Assembly: GCA_902515565.1 (NCBI GenBank)
Contig: CABXVR010000010.1
Location: 1-43,404, forward strand
From: an uncultured Bacteroidota bacterium
Lineage (GTDB): Bacteria; Bacteroidota; Bacteroidia; Flavobacteriales; Flavobacteriaceae
DNA: 43,404 bases
Reading direction: 5' to 3'
Shown here piece by piece: positions 34,913 to 42,495 of the stretch; the stretch's first letter is position 1, and each line of letters starts with the position of its first letter. The translations under genes and the position numbers were made by a program. The notes beneath the pieces were generated by a model. The model searched no databases. It was not told where the DNA came from and saw nothing but the letters and a program-made list of their open reading frames with translations.

Positions 34913-36661
34913 TTAATTAGGTTTTAGTTTACTTAGTGTCTCTCCCAAACCACTTTCAAACAACGTGTCTAGAAACATTTTATGCTGAACAATATGAAAA
35001 TTTTCAGGATCATTTTCAATCGCAATATTACAATCATCTAAAGAACCTTTAAAATCTCCTAGAGATTGCCTACACTTACTTCTATTAAAATAAATATTTG
35101 GAATTGTATTATCAATATCAATAGCTTTATTTAAATCATCAAGAGCTAATTCATTTTCACCTACCTGCATGTAAGAAAACCCTCTATTCATGTAAGTAAG
35201 GGCTCTAGAATCATCGATTTTCAAAGCCATATCAAAGTCTAAAATTGCATCTTCTTCGTTTTCTAAATATGATTTAGCTAATCCTCTATTATCATAAACC
35301 TGTGCATAATTAGTATCTTTTGTTTTTTCAAATCCTTCAAGTTCAATAATTTTTGAAGTTATTTCAATAGTACTGCTGTAGTCTTGGTGTATATTAATCA
35401 TTAATGCAGAAAGAGAAATGTAACATGGTAATATGTACGGATCTAAATCAATTGCTTTTTGGAAATCTAAAATTGCACCATCAAAATCTTGAGATTTTAA
35501 TTTTTCGCCTCCACTATTGTTATATTTAATTGCTTCAGAATCGTAATCTCTACTAGCGCCACTCACATTGGTCTTTACAGACAGGCTTGTGGGACGATCA
35601 TTTAAGTCGTTTGGCATATCACCAATTAAAGATTTTCGCAGCTCTATGGCTCTTGAATTAGATTCATTTACCATATCATTAAATAATATTTCTATTTCAG
35701 ATTTATTAAGTTGTTTAAATACAGATTCATCACTCTGATTCATAGAAGCAAATAATAAAAATTCACCATCTTTAATTTTAAAATATTTATTCATTCTTAT
35801 CTGAAAATATGAGACAACATCTCTAATCTCCATTTTCTTTAGTAATACTTTTAAAACGCTATTTTCAACTTTTTTAACAGTGGCTTCATTTTTAGTTGTA
35901 TAAATTAATGCTAGGGAAAGTTTTAGTAATTTAAATTTCGAAGAAGATTTAACAATTGTATCAAATACTTTTTTTAATGCTGGTGTTTCAAAAATATCTA
36001 TAGATTTATTAAATACATTAAATACAAAGTACATTATAAAATCTTTAAAAGTTTTTGTGTTTACAAACTCTTCAAATTCCATTTGGCTATAAAAGGATTT
36101 CATTTCTGAAAATTCTAAAGAACCTCTACTATGTAATTGGTAAAATATAGATAAAAGCATTACACATTGATTTAAACTTAATTCATTTTTAAGTTCAGGT
36201 AAATTATAGTTTATTGGTGAAGAAAAAGGATAACTAAATTCAATATTTTTATTATTAGTGTTACCATTAATATTACTCCAGACTAATGGTTTTACAGGCG
36301 AAATATCTATTCTAAAAAGACTTACCCCTTTTGAAAACATAATCTCACAATTTTCTAAATTATGACATAAAATGTCACCCTTATATTTTTTAATCCAACT
36401 TGAAATAGTAGAAACATCTATTTTTATATATTCTAGACTTTCATTAAATCTTAATATTAGGTTATTGAATTGACCCAGCCCCTCCTCTACTGTATTAAAG
36501 AAAATAAATATTCTATGATCATTATTTGTTAAGTTAGATTCTAAATAATATTTGTTAACCTCAATTTTTCCATCAATTATTTTTGATAGACTTTCAGAGC
36601 TGTCTACGTATCTTTTAAAAAAACTAGAAGCAGAAGAATTAAAAGCATTTTCAAAAGACAT
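34913..36661 (-). CDS. TPR-repeat protein
   Basis: A 582-residue soluble protein. The last 200 residues (about 380-560) contain four to five tetratricopeptide repeats, for example KLKSQDFDGAILDFQKAIDL, YDNRGLAKSYLENEEDAILD, TYMNRGFSYMQVGENELALD and IYFNRSKCRQSLGDFKGSLD. The N-terminal 350 residues have no recognised domain; they start with MSFENAFNSSASSFFKRYVD and mix strands (HRIFIFFNTVEEGLGQFNNL) with helices. TPR proteins commonly bind the C-terminal ends of Hsp70/Hsp90, so a scaffolding or client-selection role in this cluster is a reasonable inference. Gaps of 6 and 20 bases tie it to its neighbours. Confidence 0.82.
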   Translation of the reverse strand: MSFENAFNSSASSFFKRYVDSSESLSKIIDGKIEVNKYYLESNLTNNDHRIFIFFNTVEEGLGQFNNLILRFNESLEYIKIDVSTISSWIKKYKGDILCHNLENCEIMFSKGVSLFRIDISPVKPLVWSNINGNTNNKNIEFSYPFSSPINYNLPELKNELSLNQCVMLLSIFYQLHSRGSLEFSEMKSFYSQMEFEEFVNTKTFKDFIMYFVFNVFNKSIDIFETPALKKVFDTIVKSSSKFKLLKLSLALIYTTKNEATVKKVENSVLKVLLKKMEIRDVVSYFQIRMNKYFKIKDGEFLLFASMNQSDESVFKQLNKSEIEILFNDMVNESNSRAIELRKSLIGDMPNDLNDRPTSLSVKTNVSGASRDYDSEAIKYNNSGGEKLKSQDFDGAILDFQKAIDLDPYILPCYISLSALMINIHQDYSSTIEITSKIIELEGFEKTKDTNYAQVYDNRGLAKSYLENEEDAILDFDMALKIDDSRALTYMNRGFSYMQVGENELALDDLNKAIDIDNTIPNIYFNRSKCRQSLGDFKGSLDDCNIAIENDPENFHIVQHKMFLDTLFESGLGETLSKLKPN

Positions 36662-36667
36662 AAATCA

Positions 36668-37141
36668 TTATTTAGTTTCCAGTTGACTAGAAGTGTCTTC
36701 TGGTTTTTTAAGTCCAGTGAAGTTTTGCTCAAAATCTAGTAATCCTAAGTACTCAATTTTACCAAATCTTTGAAAAAGAATCAAATCAGAAATAGTTAAA
36801 CATTTCCTTAAATTTATAATAAACTCCCTTTCAGAGTCTTCTTCAATTTTATCAGCAGCAATAATTCTTAATGAGATCTCCATCAAAGTAAGTTCTTGTA
36901 CTAAATTTAATTTTGCTTTTTTAATATCACTAAAAATTGATTTCTGAAATTTTATAGCATCTAAACTACATTTATCTAATGACTTTTCTAGGGTTTCAGA
37001 TAAATCTTGCGATGAAAAGTATGGAGAATTTTTTTCAATGTTTTTAAGTGCATCAATTTCACGCGCATCTACATCTCCGTCACATGCGATCGCACAAACT
37101 GCAGTGTTTAATAAAATATTTTTGTAGTTTATTGGTTCCAT
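36668..37141 (-). CDS. TerB-like protein
   Basis: A 157-residue helical protein. The N-terminal half carries the TerB signature helix-loop AVCAIACDGDVDAREIDALK (14-33) with the acidic D-x-D-x-D-x-x-E metal-binding pattern, repeated in degenerate form as IIAADKIEEDSEREFIINLR (about 93-112). TerB domains bind divalent cations, are associated with membranes, and occur in tellurite-resistance and phage-related operons as well as in many conflict-type gene clusters. Here no other ter genes (TerC, TerD) are visible, so tellurite resistance should not be inferred. It is flanked by the AAA+ gene (11 bases) and the TPR gene (6 bases). Confidence 0.72.
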   Translation of the reverse strand: MEPINYKNILLNTAVCAIACDGDVDAREIDALKNIEKNSPYFSSQDLSETLEKSLDKCSLDAIKFQKSIFSDIKKAKLNLVQELTLMEISLRIIAADKIEEDSEREFIINLRKCLTISDLILFQRFGKIEYLGLLDFEQNFTGLKKPEDTSSQLETK

Positions 37142-37152
37142 AATATTATTTT

Positions 37153-38898
37153 TTAATTTCTATTTTTCTTAAAACCTATACTTGGTTTTTCTGTTTTAGT
37201 ATTATTATCCTCATTCACAAAATCTTTATGAGCCTGGTTATAAGAATCAATTATAGTCTTTGATACTGATGGTTTAAATGTTTTTATTATGTCTTCTATA
37301 ATCTTATTTGAAATTCTTTTATCTGCAATAGCTGCAGCGTGAGCTGCTTTATTTACTATGAAATCAATATCACTTGAGACTAAATTTTCAGTTAAATTAG
37401 AGAGTTTGTTGTAGTCTAAATCAATTTCAGAGTATCGTTTATTTAAAAATATTTCAAACATACTTTTTCTAGCTTCAAAATCAGGAGGTCCAACATATAA
37501 CTGTATTTCTAAACGGCCTGTTCTAAGGATAGCGTCGTCAATTAAATCGGGTTTATTAGTAGTTGCTATGACAAAAATTCCTCTCTCCGAACATTTATTT
37601 ATTTGAGCTAGAAATTCATTTACTCTAGAAGAAATTGATTGATGACTGCCTTCAGTTCTTTTAGGCATAACTGCGTCTACCTCATCAAAACATATTACAC
37701 TTGGAGAGTTTTGTTCAGCTTGTTTAAAGAGGTTTCCAATTTTTTCCTCACCTCCACTGACATAAATAGAACTTAAATCAGATGGTTTGATTAAAAAAAA
37801 GTTGTATCCAGCCTCCTCACAAAATTTTTCAGAAATGAATGTTTTTCCACAACCTGGAGGGCCATATAAAAGCATGCCATTTGGTACAGTAACACCATAT
37901 TTTTTAAAATGTTCAGGTTTATTTAAAACATCCAGAACTTTAGTTTTGAGTAATTCTTTTAGAGAATCCATTCCTCCAATATCATCGAATCCGTTCCCTA
38001 ATTTTTTATATTTTTTTACAGGATTAGTACTTTGTTTCTCCAACAAGGTTTCTCTATTCATGTACTTTAACATACTGTCTAATGAATCAAATCTGTTATC
38101 CGAATTTGAATCTAAAGATTTTGTAATAATATTTTTTAAATGATCGTCTTGATTATTTAGAAAATTTAATGGAGTATTCCTTTTATCTAAAAAAACATCC
38201 ACCTCCTCAGAATTATTCAGATTAGTATGTTTTTCAACAAACCATGGAGGGATTCCTTCTATTAAATTAAATAATAGTGCACCTATATTAAACTGGTCAG
38301 ATTTAGGAGTAAAAACGTTATTAAAGGATTCAGTAGAAATCAAGAAAGGAGATACTCCGTCAATATGATTAAACTTAAAAGAACTTTCGAAATTTCTTAA
38401 ATTAATTAAATTTCTAAGCATAATTTCCTCTGATCCAGAAGATAAATCAAACATTATATTATCTAAAGAGAGTCCATTTAAAAGAATTGGAGGCTTAGAT
38501 TTGTGTAACGAATCACAAATATTAGTTACTTTTTCAATAATACTTACTGCTTCAATATCACTCAATGGTCCAACCCTTTTTATTCTATCTAAAGCGCTTT
38601 CCCCACTAATAAACTTTGTAATGATATATCTAAACTTTTCAAGGTCATAATTAAATTCCCCATGATCAATTAGAACTGGAAGACCAGAAATACCTAAATT
38701 TAAAAATGATATTTCTTTGAGATTTCCATCCATATCCAAATCATCTCTGGATATTTTTGAGGCATTATAAATACTTACATTTACAAGCTTAGAGTCTTTT
38801 AAGTTTTTAGCGCTATAAGTTTCACAATAAGTAAAAGAATCTATAAAATGTTTTATGTCATATTTGTCGTTAATTATATATCCCTTTTTAAAACTCAT
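37153..38898 (-). CDS. Pseudokinase fused to a Cdc48/FtsH-type AAA+ ATPase
   Basis: A 581-residue fusion. Residues about 5-280 follow a Ser/Thr protein kinase fold: N-lobe [20 protein letters not shown], hinge [15 protein letters not shown]-lobe [37 protein letters not shown] (T-loop and helix F). All catalytic motifs are lost: the VAIK lysine is Tyr44, HRD is LNG (140-142), DFG is NLR (166-168). Residues about 300-560 are an AAA+ module with [19 protein letters not shown], Walker A GPPGCGKT (346-353), pore-loop-like [16 protein letters not shown], Walker [10 protein letters not shown] (401-409), sensor-1 Asn in [11 protein letters not shown] and arginine finger region LRTGRLE. An active hexameric ATPase regulated by a dead kinase sensor is implied. 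No membrane segment is present. Confidence 0.88.
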   Translation of the reverse strand: MSFKKGYIINDKYDIKHFIDSFTYCETYSAKNLKDSKLVNVSIYNASKISRDDLDMDGNLKEISFLNLGISGLPVLIDHGEFNYDLEKFRYIITKFISGESALDRIKRVGPLSDIEAVSIIEKVTNICDSLHKSKPPILLNGLSLDNIMFDLSSGSEEIMLRNLINLRNFESSFKFNHIDGVSPFLISTESFNNVFTPKSDQFNIGALLFNLIEGIPPWFVEKHTNLNNSEEVDVFLDKRNTPLNFLNNQDDHLKNIITKSLDSNSDNRFDSLDSMLKYMNRETLLEKQSTNPVKKYKKLGNGFDDIGGMDSLKELLKTKVLDVLNKPEHFKKYGVTVPNGMLLYGPPGCGKTFISEKFCEEAGYNFFLIKPSDLSSIYVSGGEEKIGNLFKQAEQNSPSVICFDEVDAVMPKRTEGSHQSISSRVNEFLAQINKCSERGIFVIATTNKPDLIDDAILRTGRLEIQLYVGPPDFEARKSMFEIFLNKRYSEIDLDYNKLSNLTENLVSSDIDFIVNKAAHAAAIADKRISNKIIEDIIKTFKPSVSKTIIDSYNQAHKDFVNEDNNTKTEKPSIGFKKNRN

Positions 38899-38906
38899 AA
38901 CTTAAA

Positions 38907-41432
38907 TTAATTTCCTAAAATATCATCTCTACTCGATCCTTTTGGGTTTGGCAAAAGTTGCCATAGTTCCCTACAATACGATAAAATTCTTTCTTTAGTT
39001 GGATTTGAAGCTGCTTCTGTTAAACCTTTATCCAAAATTGTTCTTGCTTTTGATTTATCACTCCAAGGTTGAGAATCAAAATCATCATTAAAATTTTGCA
39101 GTAGACTAATGTAGAGTGCTACACCATGCTCACTTTCGAATAAACTAAACATTAAGCTTGTTAATTCAGTTGTTAATTCTTCTGCCATTTTACTGTCTTT
39201 GTTGTTGATGACAGTCAACATTTGCCCCTTTATTCTAGATAATTCTCTTTCAATATTGTCATTTTTACTTTCATTATTTTTTTCTTCTAGCTTGTAATAA
39301 GCATCTTTCAAAGCTTTTTCTTTATTTGGCCATGAAGCATCTTGTTCTAATTTATCTAGTTTATTAAAAGATTTTCTTAAATCATCTCTCGTTTTCATTC
39401 TAGTATCATAATCATTTTTTCTAGACTCATAATTTTTTTTAGCTTCTTCAACTTCAGATTTAATTTTATTTATTTCTAATGAATCTAAACTTTCATTATT
39501 CTCCTCGAGTTGATTAATTTCTTGTTCAATTTCAATTATTTTGTCATCAAACCAAGAGTCATCTTCATCTTTTTGTTTTTGAATATCAAAGTCAACATCA
39601 ATTGTATCGTTTAAATATGGAATATCAACAGAAATTTTCATAACTCCATCTCTAATAATTTCTAAAAATAAATTAACCTCAGAATGCTTTGGCAATAATT
39701 TAGATATGTCATTACCTAAAATCTTTACAGTGTGTACATAAATTTGATTAATAGCTCTTGTCCCCTCTGCATCATTTCCTCCTTGATATATAGATATATT
39801 AATTTCGTCATCTGTTCCAGGTCTAAGATCTTTAACTGTTTTAAGTCCAGTTTTTTCTCCGTTTGCAGGCATAGTAACTCCTTTTTCTAATCCTTTAAAA
39901 TAGAAGAAATTAGCCTTACCATTATCTCCTACAGCCTCAACACCATAGGAATATGCTAAAGTTGCATTACCAGCTTTAACTCCTTGAATAATTGTAATTT
40001 CGGATGGTTCACAGTCTAACCTATCCCCTGCTTCATTTGTTACTATGATTTCAAAAGTATTAGGTTTACCTTCAACTAAATTAAGATCAACAATTTCACC
40101 AGTAGCATCAAATTCACTTTTATCACTCTCCCATGCTCCATCTGATCTTTTAACAGATACATTTAATTTCACTGGAACATCTCCTTCAGTCTTCTCTTCG
40201 TTTAACTTAACTACTAGCATTTCCTCAACTTCAACACTTTGAGATTCATAGGAAAGTTCTAATTGAATTTTAGTTTTATCTCTAGTTTGGTCAACAATTT
40301 CTTCTGAAATTTCAAATTGAGTTGCATATATGGCAGCTCCTCTCGCCACTACTGTCATTGGATCAACAGATGTGTTTGGTTTTGCAATTTGTTTTTCAAC
40401 TAAAGATCTTAATACTGGTGAAAAAGTAGGGCCGCCGACTAAAATTAGTGAAGTCAAAGATTTTCCATCGATGTTATTTCGTTTCAAAACTTCTAAGGAT
40501 ATATTGATTGCCTTTTGAAATATAGGTGAAACAACTTTTTCTAGTTCAGATTGATCAATAGTATAATCAATTTCAATTTCCACTCCTTCATCATCGTTAG
40601 GGTAAACTCCAATATCAGAAATTATATCGCAAGTTTTATTGAATGATAATTCAATTTTTATTTTTTCAGCTTCAATTTTTAATGCATCTTTTAATAAGAT
40701 ATTTTTTTCATCGTCATCCAAATAAGATTGAATTGAATAATTATCTTTTAAATAAGGAATAAGCAACTCGTCAACAATGGCATTATCCAGTGTTTTACCA
40801 CCTAGCCAATTGTCTCCATCAGTATCCTTAACTTGCATAATACCATCTTCCATTTTGACCAGACATACATCAAATGTACCTCCTCCAAAATCAAAAATTA
40901 ATAGATCTCCATCTTTTGTCTTTTCATCTAACCCATAAGCCATAGCTGCAGCAATAGGTTCTTGAAGAAGTTCAGCTTGAGAAATACCAGCTAATTCAGC
41001 TGCTTTTAGTGTTGCAGATTTTTGATTATCATTAAACATTGCAGGAATGGTTATAACAGCAGATTTTACAATCTCGTCTTGTAAATAAGATTTCATTTTT
41101 TTTAAAACCTCTGATGATAATTCTTCTGAACTAAAATTTTCATCACAAATTGATGAATTGTATTTCTTATCTGAACCCATGGTTCTTTTGAATTCAACCC
41201 AGAAATTAGAGTCTGAAGATTTACCAGATTTTAAAGCCTTCAGCTTATCTGCCTTTAAAGTATTAAATGCTCTAACACCAGACATAACAGATCCTTTTTT
41301 TCTATAACCTACACAAGATGGTGTAGTATCACTTTGACTATCCGATTTGATGATAATGCTTTCACCCTTATCAATTTTGGTAATTGCAGAGTTCGTCGTT
41401 CCTAAATCTATTCCATATTTAATTCTTCCCAT
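38907..41432 (-). CDS. Divergent Hsp70 chaperone with extended C-terminus
   Basis: An 841-residue Hsp70, about 200 longer than DnaK. The nucleotide-binding domain (1-375) is complete: phosphate-1 GIDLGTTNSAI (7-17), catalytic-type lysine in EFKRTMGS (K82), connect motif QEPIAAAMAYG, phosphate-2 IFDFGGGTFDV (179-189) and adenosine motif LILVGGPTFSPVLRSL (329-344). The canonical hydrophobic linker (DLLLLDV-like) is absent; instead there is an Ig-like beta region (about 388-485), then a beta domain (GLEKGVTMPANGEKTGLKTV onward to about 620) and a long coiled coil (about 625-740) with a helical end. No DnaK/Hsp70 EEVD-type C-terminus. Flanked by the GrpE-like gene and the AAA+ gene, it is the likely core of the cluster. 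Not the housekeeping dnaK. Confidence 0.93.
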   Translation of the reverse strand: MGRIKYGIDLGTTNSAITKIDKGESIIIKSDSQSDTTPSCVGYRKKGSVMSGVRAFNTLKADKLKALKSGKSSDSNFWVEFKRTMGSDKKYNSSICDENFSSEELSSEVLKKMKSYLQDEIVKSAVITIPAMFNDNQKSATLKAAELAGISQAELLQEPIAAAMAYGLDEKTKDGDLLIFDFGGGTFDVCLVKMEDGIMQVKDTDGDNWLGGKTLDNAIVDELLIPYLKDNYSIQSYLDDDEKNILLKDALKIEAEKIKIELSFNKTCDIISDIGVYPNDDEGVEIEIDYTIDQSELEKVVSPIFQKAINISLEVLKRNNIDGKSLTSLILVGGPTFSPVLRSLVEKQIAKPNTSVDPMTVVARGAAIYATQFEISEEIVDQTRDKTKIQLELSYESQSVEVEEMLVVKLNEEKTEGDVPVKLNVSVKRSDGAWESDKSEFDATGEIVDLNLVEGKPNTFEIIVTNEAGDRLDCEPSEITIIQGVKAGNATLAYSYGVEAVGDNGKANFFYFKGLEKGVTMPANGEKTGLKTVKDLRPGTDDEINISIYQGGNDAEGTRAINQIYVHTVKILGNDISKLLPKHSEVNLFLEIIRDGVMKISVDIPYLNDTIDVDFDIQKQKDEDDSWFDDKIIEIEQEINQLEENNESLDSLEINKIKSEVEEAKKNYESRKNDYDTRMKTRDDLRKSFNKLDKLEQDASWPNKEKALKDAYYKLEEKNNESKNDNIERELSRIKGQMLTVINNKDSKMAEELTTELTSLMFSLFESEHGVALYISLLQNFNDDFDSQPWSDKSKARTILDKGLTEAASNPTKERILSYCRELWQLLPNPKGSSRDDILGN

Positions 41433-41443
41433 ATTGTTTTATT

Positions 41444-42484
41444 TTAATCATTTTGACTCACCTCAACTTGTGCGCCTTGAATCATTTTTCCTTTATAATT
41501 AATTTGAGGTTTTATAATTCTAGTTATAATTTGACTTCCTTTTTCGATATCCTCATCAAAAACAAAATTTGCTTCTAAGTTCATCCCTGAGGAATAGGGT
41601 TTATTTAATAATTCTACAATTTCGTATTCATTAATACTCAATGATTGAATTAACTTTCTAACTGAAGCTGATAGCTGTTTGTAGCCTCTAATTGATTCAT
41701 CCATTCTAGATAAATTAGTAGACATTCTTACTATTTCATCTGCCACTCTTTTAGCAAATGAGTGATCAGTGTTATTGGATTTAGAAGATAATTCACTAGA
41801 GCTTTTGTCAGAGAGCCAATCCGCTAACTTTTGGCTATCTTCGACTTGTCTTTCAAATACTTCTTTTTGTTTTAATGAAATCAACTTTGTTTTACTGTTC
41901 CATTTATTGTTCAATAAAATATAAATAATCAAGATCAATAACAGAGAGAATATTAAAGATATTACTCCCTTTTGTGCTTTATCTTGAAGATCATTATTGA
42001 CGGTAGATAAATTGTCCTTTGTAAAAACTAAATCTTTTGAATTGTTTGATATTTTCGTATTAGATTCAGTTAAATCATAATTCAATATTTTAGTTTTATC
42101 ATCTAACAAATCTGTTTTTTCTGACACTACAGAAATTTCCTTTTTTAGATTTGAATTATAACTTTCTATCAGCATAGTTAAGCGTTCTCTCAAGTTATTA
42201 TTAACTTCTTTTAAAGAGTCAATTGTAATCGATGAATTATCAATTCTTATATTTAATTTATTTATTGAGTTGTAATAATTATTTAAATTAGAATCTGATA
42301 ATTTAACTAATTTGTTAATTTCATAGTTAAGTAATTCATTGTTAGAATTAATTTTTTTAAATAATTTTAATTCAACTAAATTGATTAAAGAATCAACATC
42401 TGACTGATTTAATGGAGCATTTTTTTGAGAAAAAGAGGAAAAACTGAGTGTAAAAAAGATTAGTAATAATATTTTATTTTTCAT
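41444..42484 (-). CDS. Transmembrane coiled-coil protein with GrpE-like cytoplasmic domain
   Basis: A 346-residue protein with a signal peptide (FFTLSFSSFSQ, cleavage near 20), a predicted periplasmic coiled coil (about 25-170, heptads such as NELLNYEINKLVKLSDSNLN), one transmembrane helix (ISLIFSLLLILIIYILL, about 175-191) and a cytoplasmic part. The end (about 285-343: EYEIVELLNKPYSSGMNLEA, then IEKGSQIITRIIKPQINYKG, KMIQGAQVEVSQ) lines up with the C-terminal beta-wing of GrpE, where the conserved pattern is G-x-x-F-x-P ... G-Y-x-x-x-G-R-x-I-R-P-A-x-V-x-V. It would therefore act as a membrane-bound nucleotide-exchange factor for the Hsp70 encoded 11 bases downstream. The GrpE relation is my reading and should be tested. 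Confidence 0.75.
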   Translation of the reverse strand: MKNKILLLIFFTLSFSSFSQKNAPLNQSDVDSLINLVELKLFKKINSNNELLNYEINKLVKLSDSNLNNYYNSINKLNIRIDNSSITIDSLKEVNNNLRERLTMLIESYNSNLKKEISVVSEKTDLLDDKTKILNYDLTESNTKISNNSKDLVFTKDNLSTVNNDLQDKAQKGVISLIFSLLLILIIYILLNNKWNSKTKLISLKQKEVFERQVEDSQKLADWLSDKSSSELSSKSNNTDHSFAKRVADEIVRMSTNLSRMDESIRGYKQLSASVRKLIQSLSINEYEIVELLNKPYSSGMNLEANFVFDEDIEKGSQIITRIIKPQINYKGKMIQGAQVEVSQND

Positions 42485-42495
42485 AATTATAATAT

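Noticed and set aside
36668-37141. Reading the TerB-like gene as tellurite resistance
   Set aside because: No TerC, TerD or other ter genes are visible and the context is chaperones; TerB domains occur in many other systems.
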